Assembly: GCA_043764095.1 (NCBI GenBank) | Contig: JAYUKX010000081.1 | Coordinates: 74,839-138,838 of the forward strand | Direction: 5' to 3' | Origin: M3007 sp043764095 | GTDB taxonomy: Bacteria; Bacteroidota; Bacteroidia; Chitinophagales; Saprospiraceae | DNA: 64,000 bases | Part shown: in pieces, positions 63,904 through 64,000 of the stretch | How positions within the stretch are numbered: the stretch's first letter is position 1 | How the letters are laid out: each line of letters opens with the position of its first letter | The notes under the pieces: generated by a model | Told to the model about the DNA's origin: nothing | The model's database searches: none | Seen by the model: the letters and a program-made list of their open reading frames with translations, nothing else | Made by a program: the position numbers and the translations under genes

Positions 63904-64000
63904 GTAAAAACTTAGCCCAACGGTTTCGAGTCAAAAAAGTAGGCAATTTTTGGTCAGACGAGCCACTTTTTTGAGTTCGATGCAGCGCATCGGACGAAAA
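63904..64000 (+). repeat. Palindromic element, copy 2 (cut by window end)
   Basis: Matches 10919-11015 over about 95 bp: AAAACTTAGCC, CGGTTTCGAGTCAAAAAAG and TTTTTTGAGTTCGATGCAGC. Right half lies outside the window. Confidence 0.8.

Overview
The window reads as a chromosomal segment of a free-living Bacteroidota bacterium, most likely of the Saprospiria/Saprospiraceae type. The class is inferred from gene content and style; there is no rRNA to confirm it. Evidence: two secreted proteins with type IX secretion (T9SS) C-terminal sorting domains (993-2609 and 49405-50286), a PorP/SprF protein with an adjacent TPR-PD40-OmpA protein, a GWxTD protein, the tiny ribosomal protein bTHX, class-typical uncharacterised families (DUF2147, DUF6438, DUF7935), and many Bacteroidota-type promoters (TTG, about 20-22 bp, TAnnTTTG) with few obvious Shine-Dalgarno sequences. 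No prophage, IS element, CRISPR array or canonical defence island was found; almost all genes are housekeeping or envelope genes.

Layout. 1-6.2 kb: 5' part of valS, a 52-bp tandem repeat, a secreted CotH-like kinase, a DinB-fold protein, a 160-bp inverted-repeat element, a double RlpA-domain/SPOR protein and a membrane-anchored class-A beta-lactamase-like protein. 6.2-12.3 kb: the arsenosugar pair (arsS plus an AhpD-like partner), a GWxTD protein, a saccharopine/carboxynorspermidine dehydrogenase, an arginyl-tRNA-protein-transferase-like protein and a second AhpD-like protein. 12.3-22.7 kb: PBP1A, a penicillin-acylase-family hydrolase, purE, a lipoprotein, a GT87-type membrane protein, GtrA, a phosphopantetheinyl transferase and pckA. 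23-31.4 kb: two DUF2147 paralogues, bTHX, a HAD-like protein, a YjiK-like protein, sucB, pfkA with a sugar kinase, a GH73 glucosaminidase and an S24 repressor-like regulator.

31.8-45 kb: an NtrY-like histidine kinase coupled to a truncated metallo-beta-lactamase-fold protein and a heptose-7-phosphate kinase, then a flippase with a Pif1-like helicase on the other strand, then an OmpA/PD40 - unknown - AsmA operon. 45-50.3 kb: a compound REP region, glyS, a methyltransferase-PAP2 pair with a G-run repeat, a HAD phosphatase and a T9SS cargo protein. 50.3-56.7 kb: dnaA with a 620-bp AT-rich upstream region that is a candidate oriC, bracketed by two paralogous multi-pass membrane proteins; then tRNA-Ser(GCT). 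56.7-64 kb: a TPR/barrel protein, the SprE/PorE-like and PorP/SprF-like pair, cutC and an SH3-domain lipoprotein.

The most notable non-gene structure is a set of dispersed hairpin repeats: the 52-bp tandem array, a 170-bp palindrome with a second copy at the window end, an inverted pair of about 95-bp units at 45 kb, a GACATTA/GAATTAGTT inverted element, and paired TATTGTCGGGG hairpins. There is also a scar of an old segmental duplication around 50.3/51.8 kb and a recurring TTGATAATCAA-type palindrome in three control regions. I did not find a convincing, wholly new multigene system; the best leads are listed in the findings.
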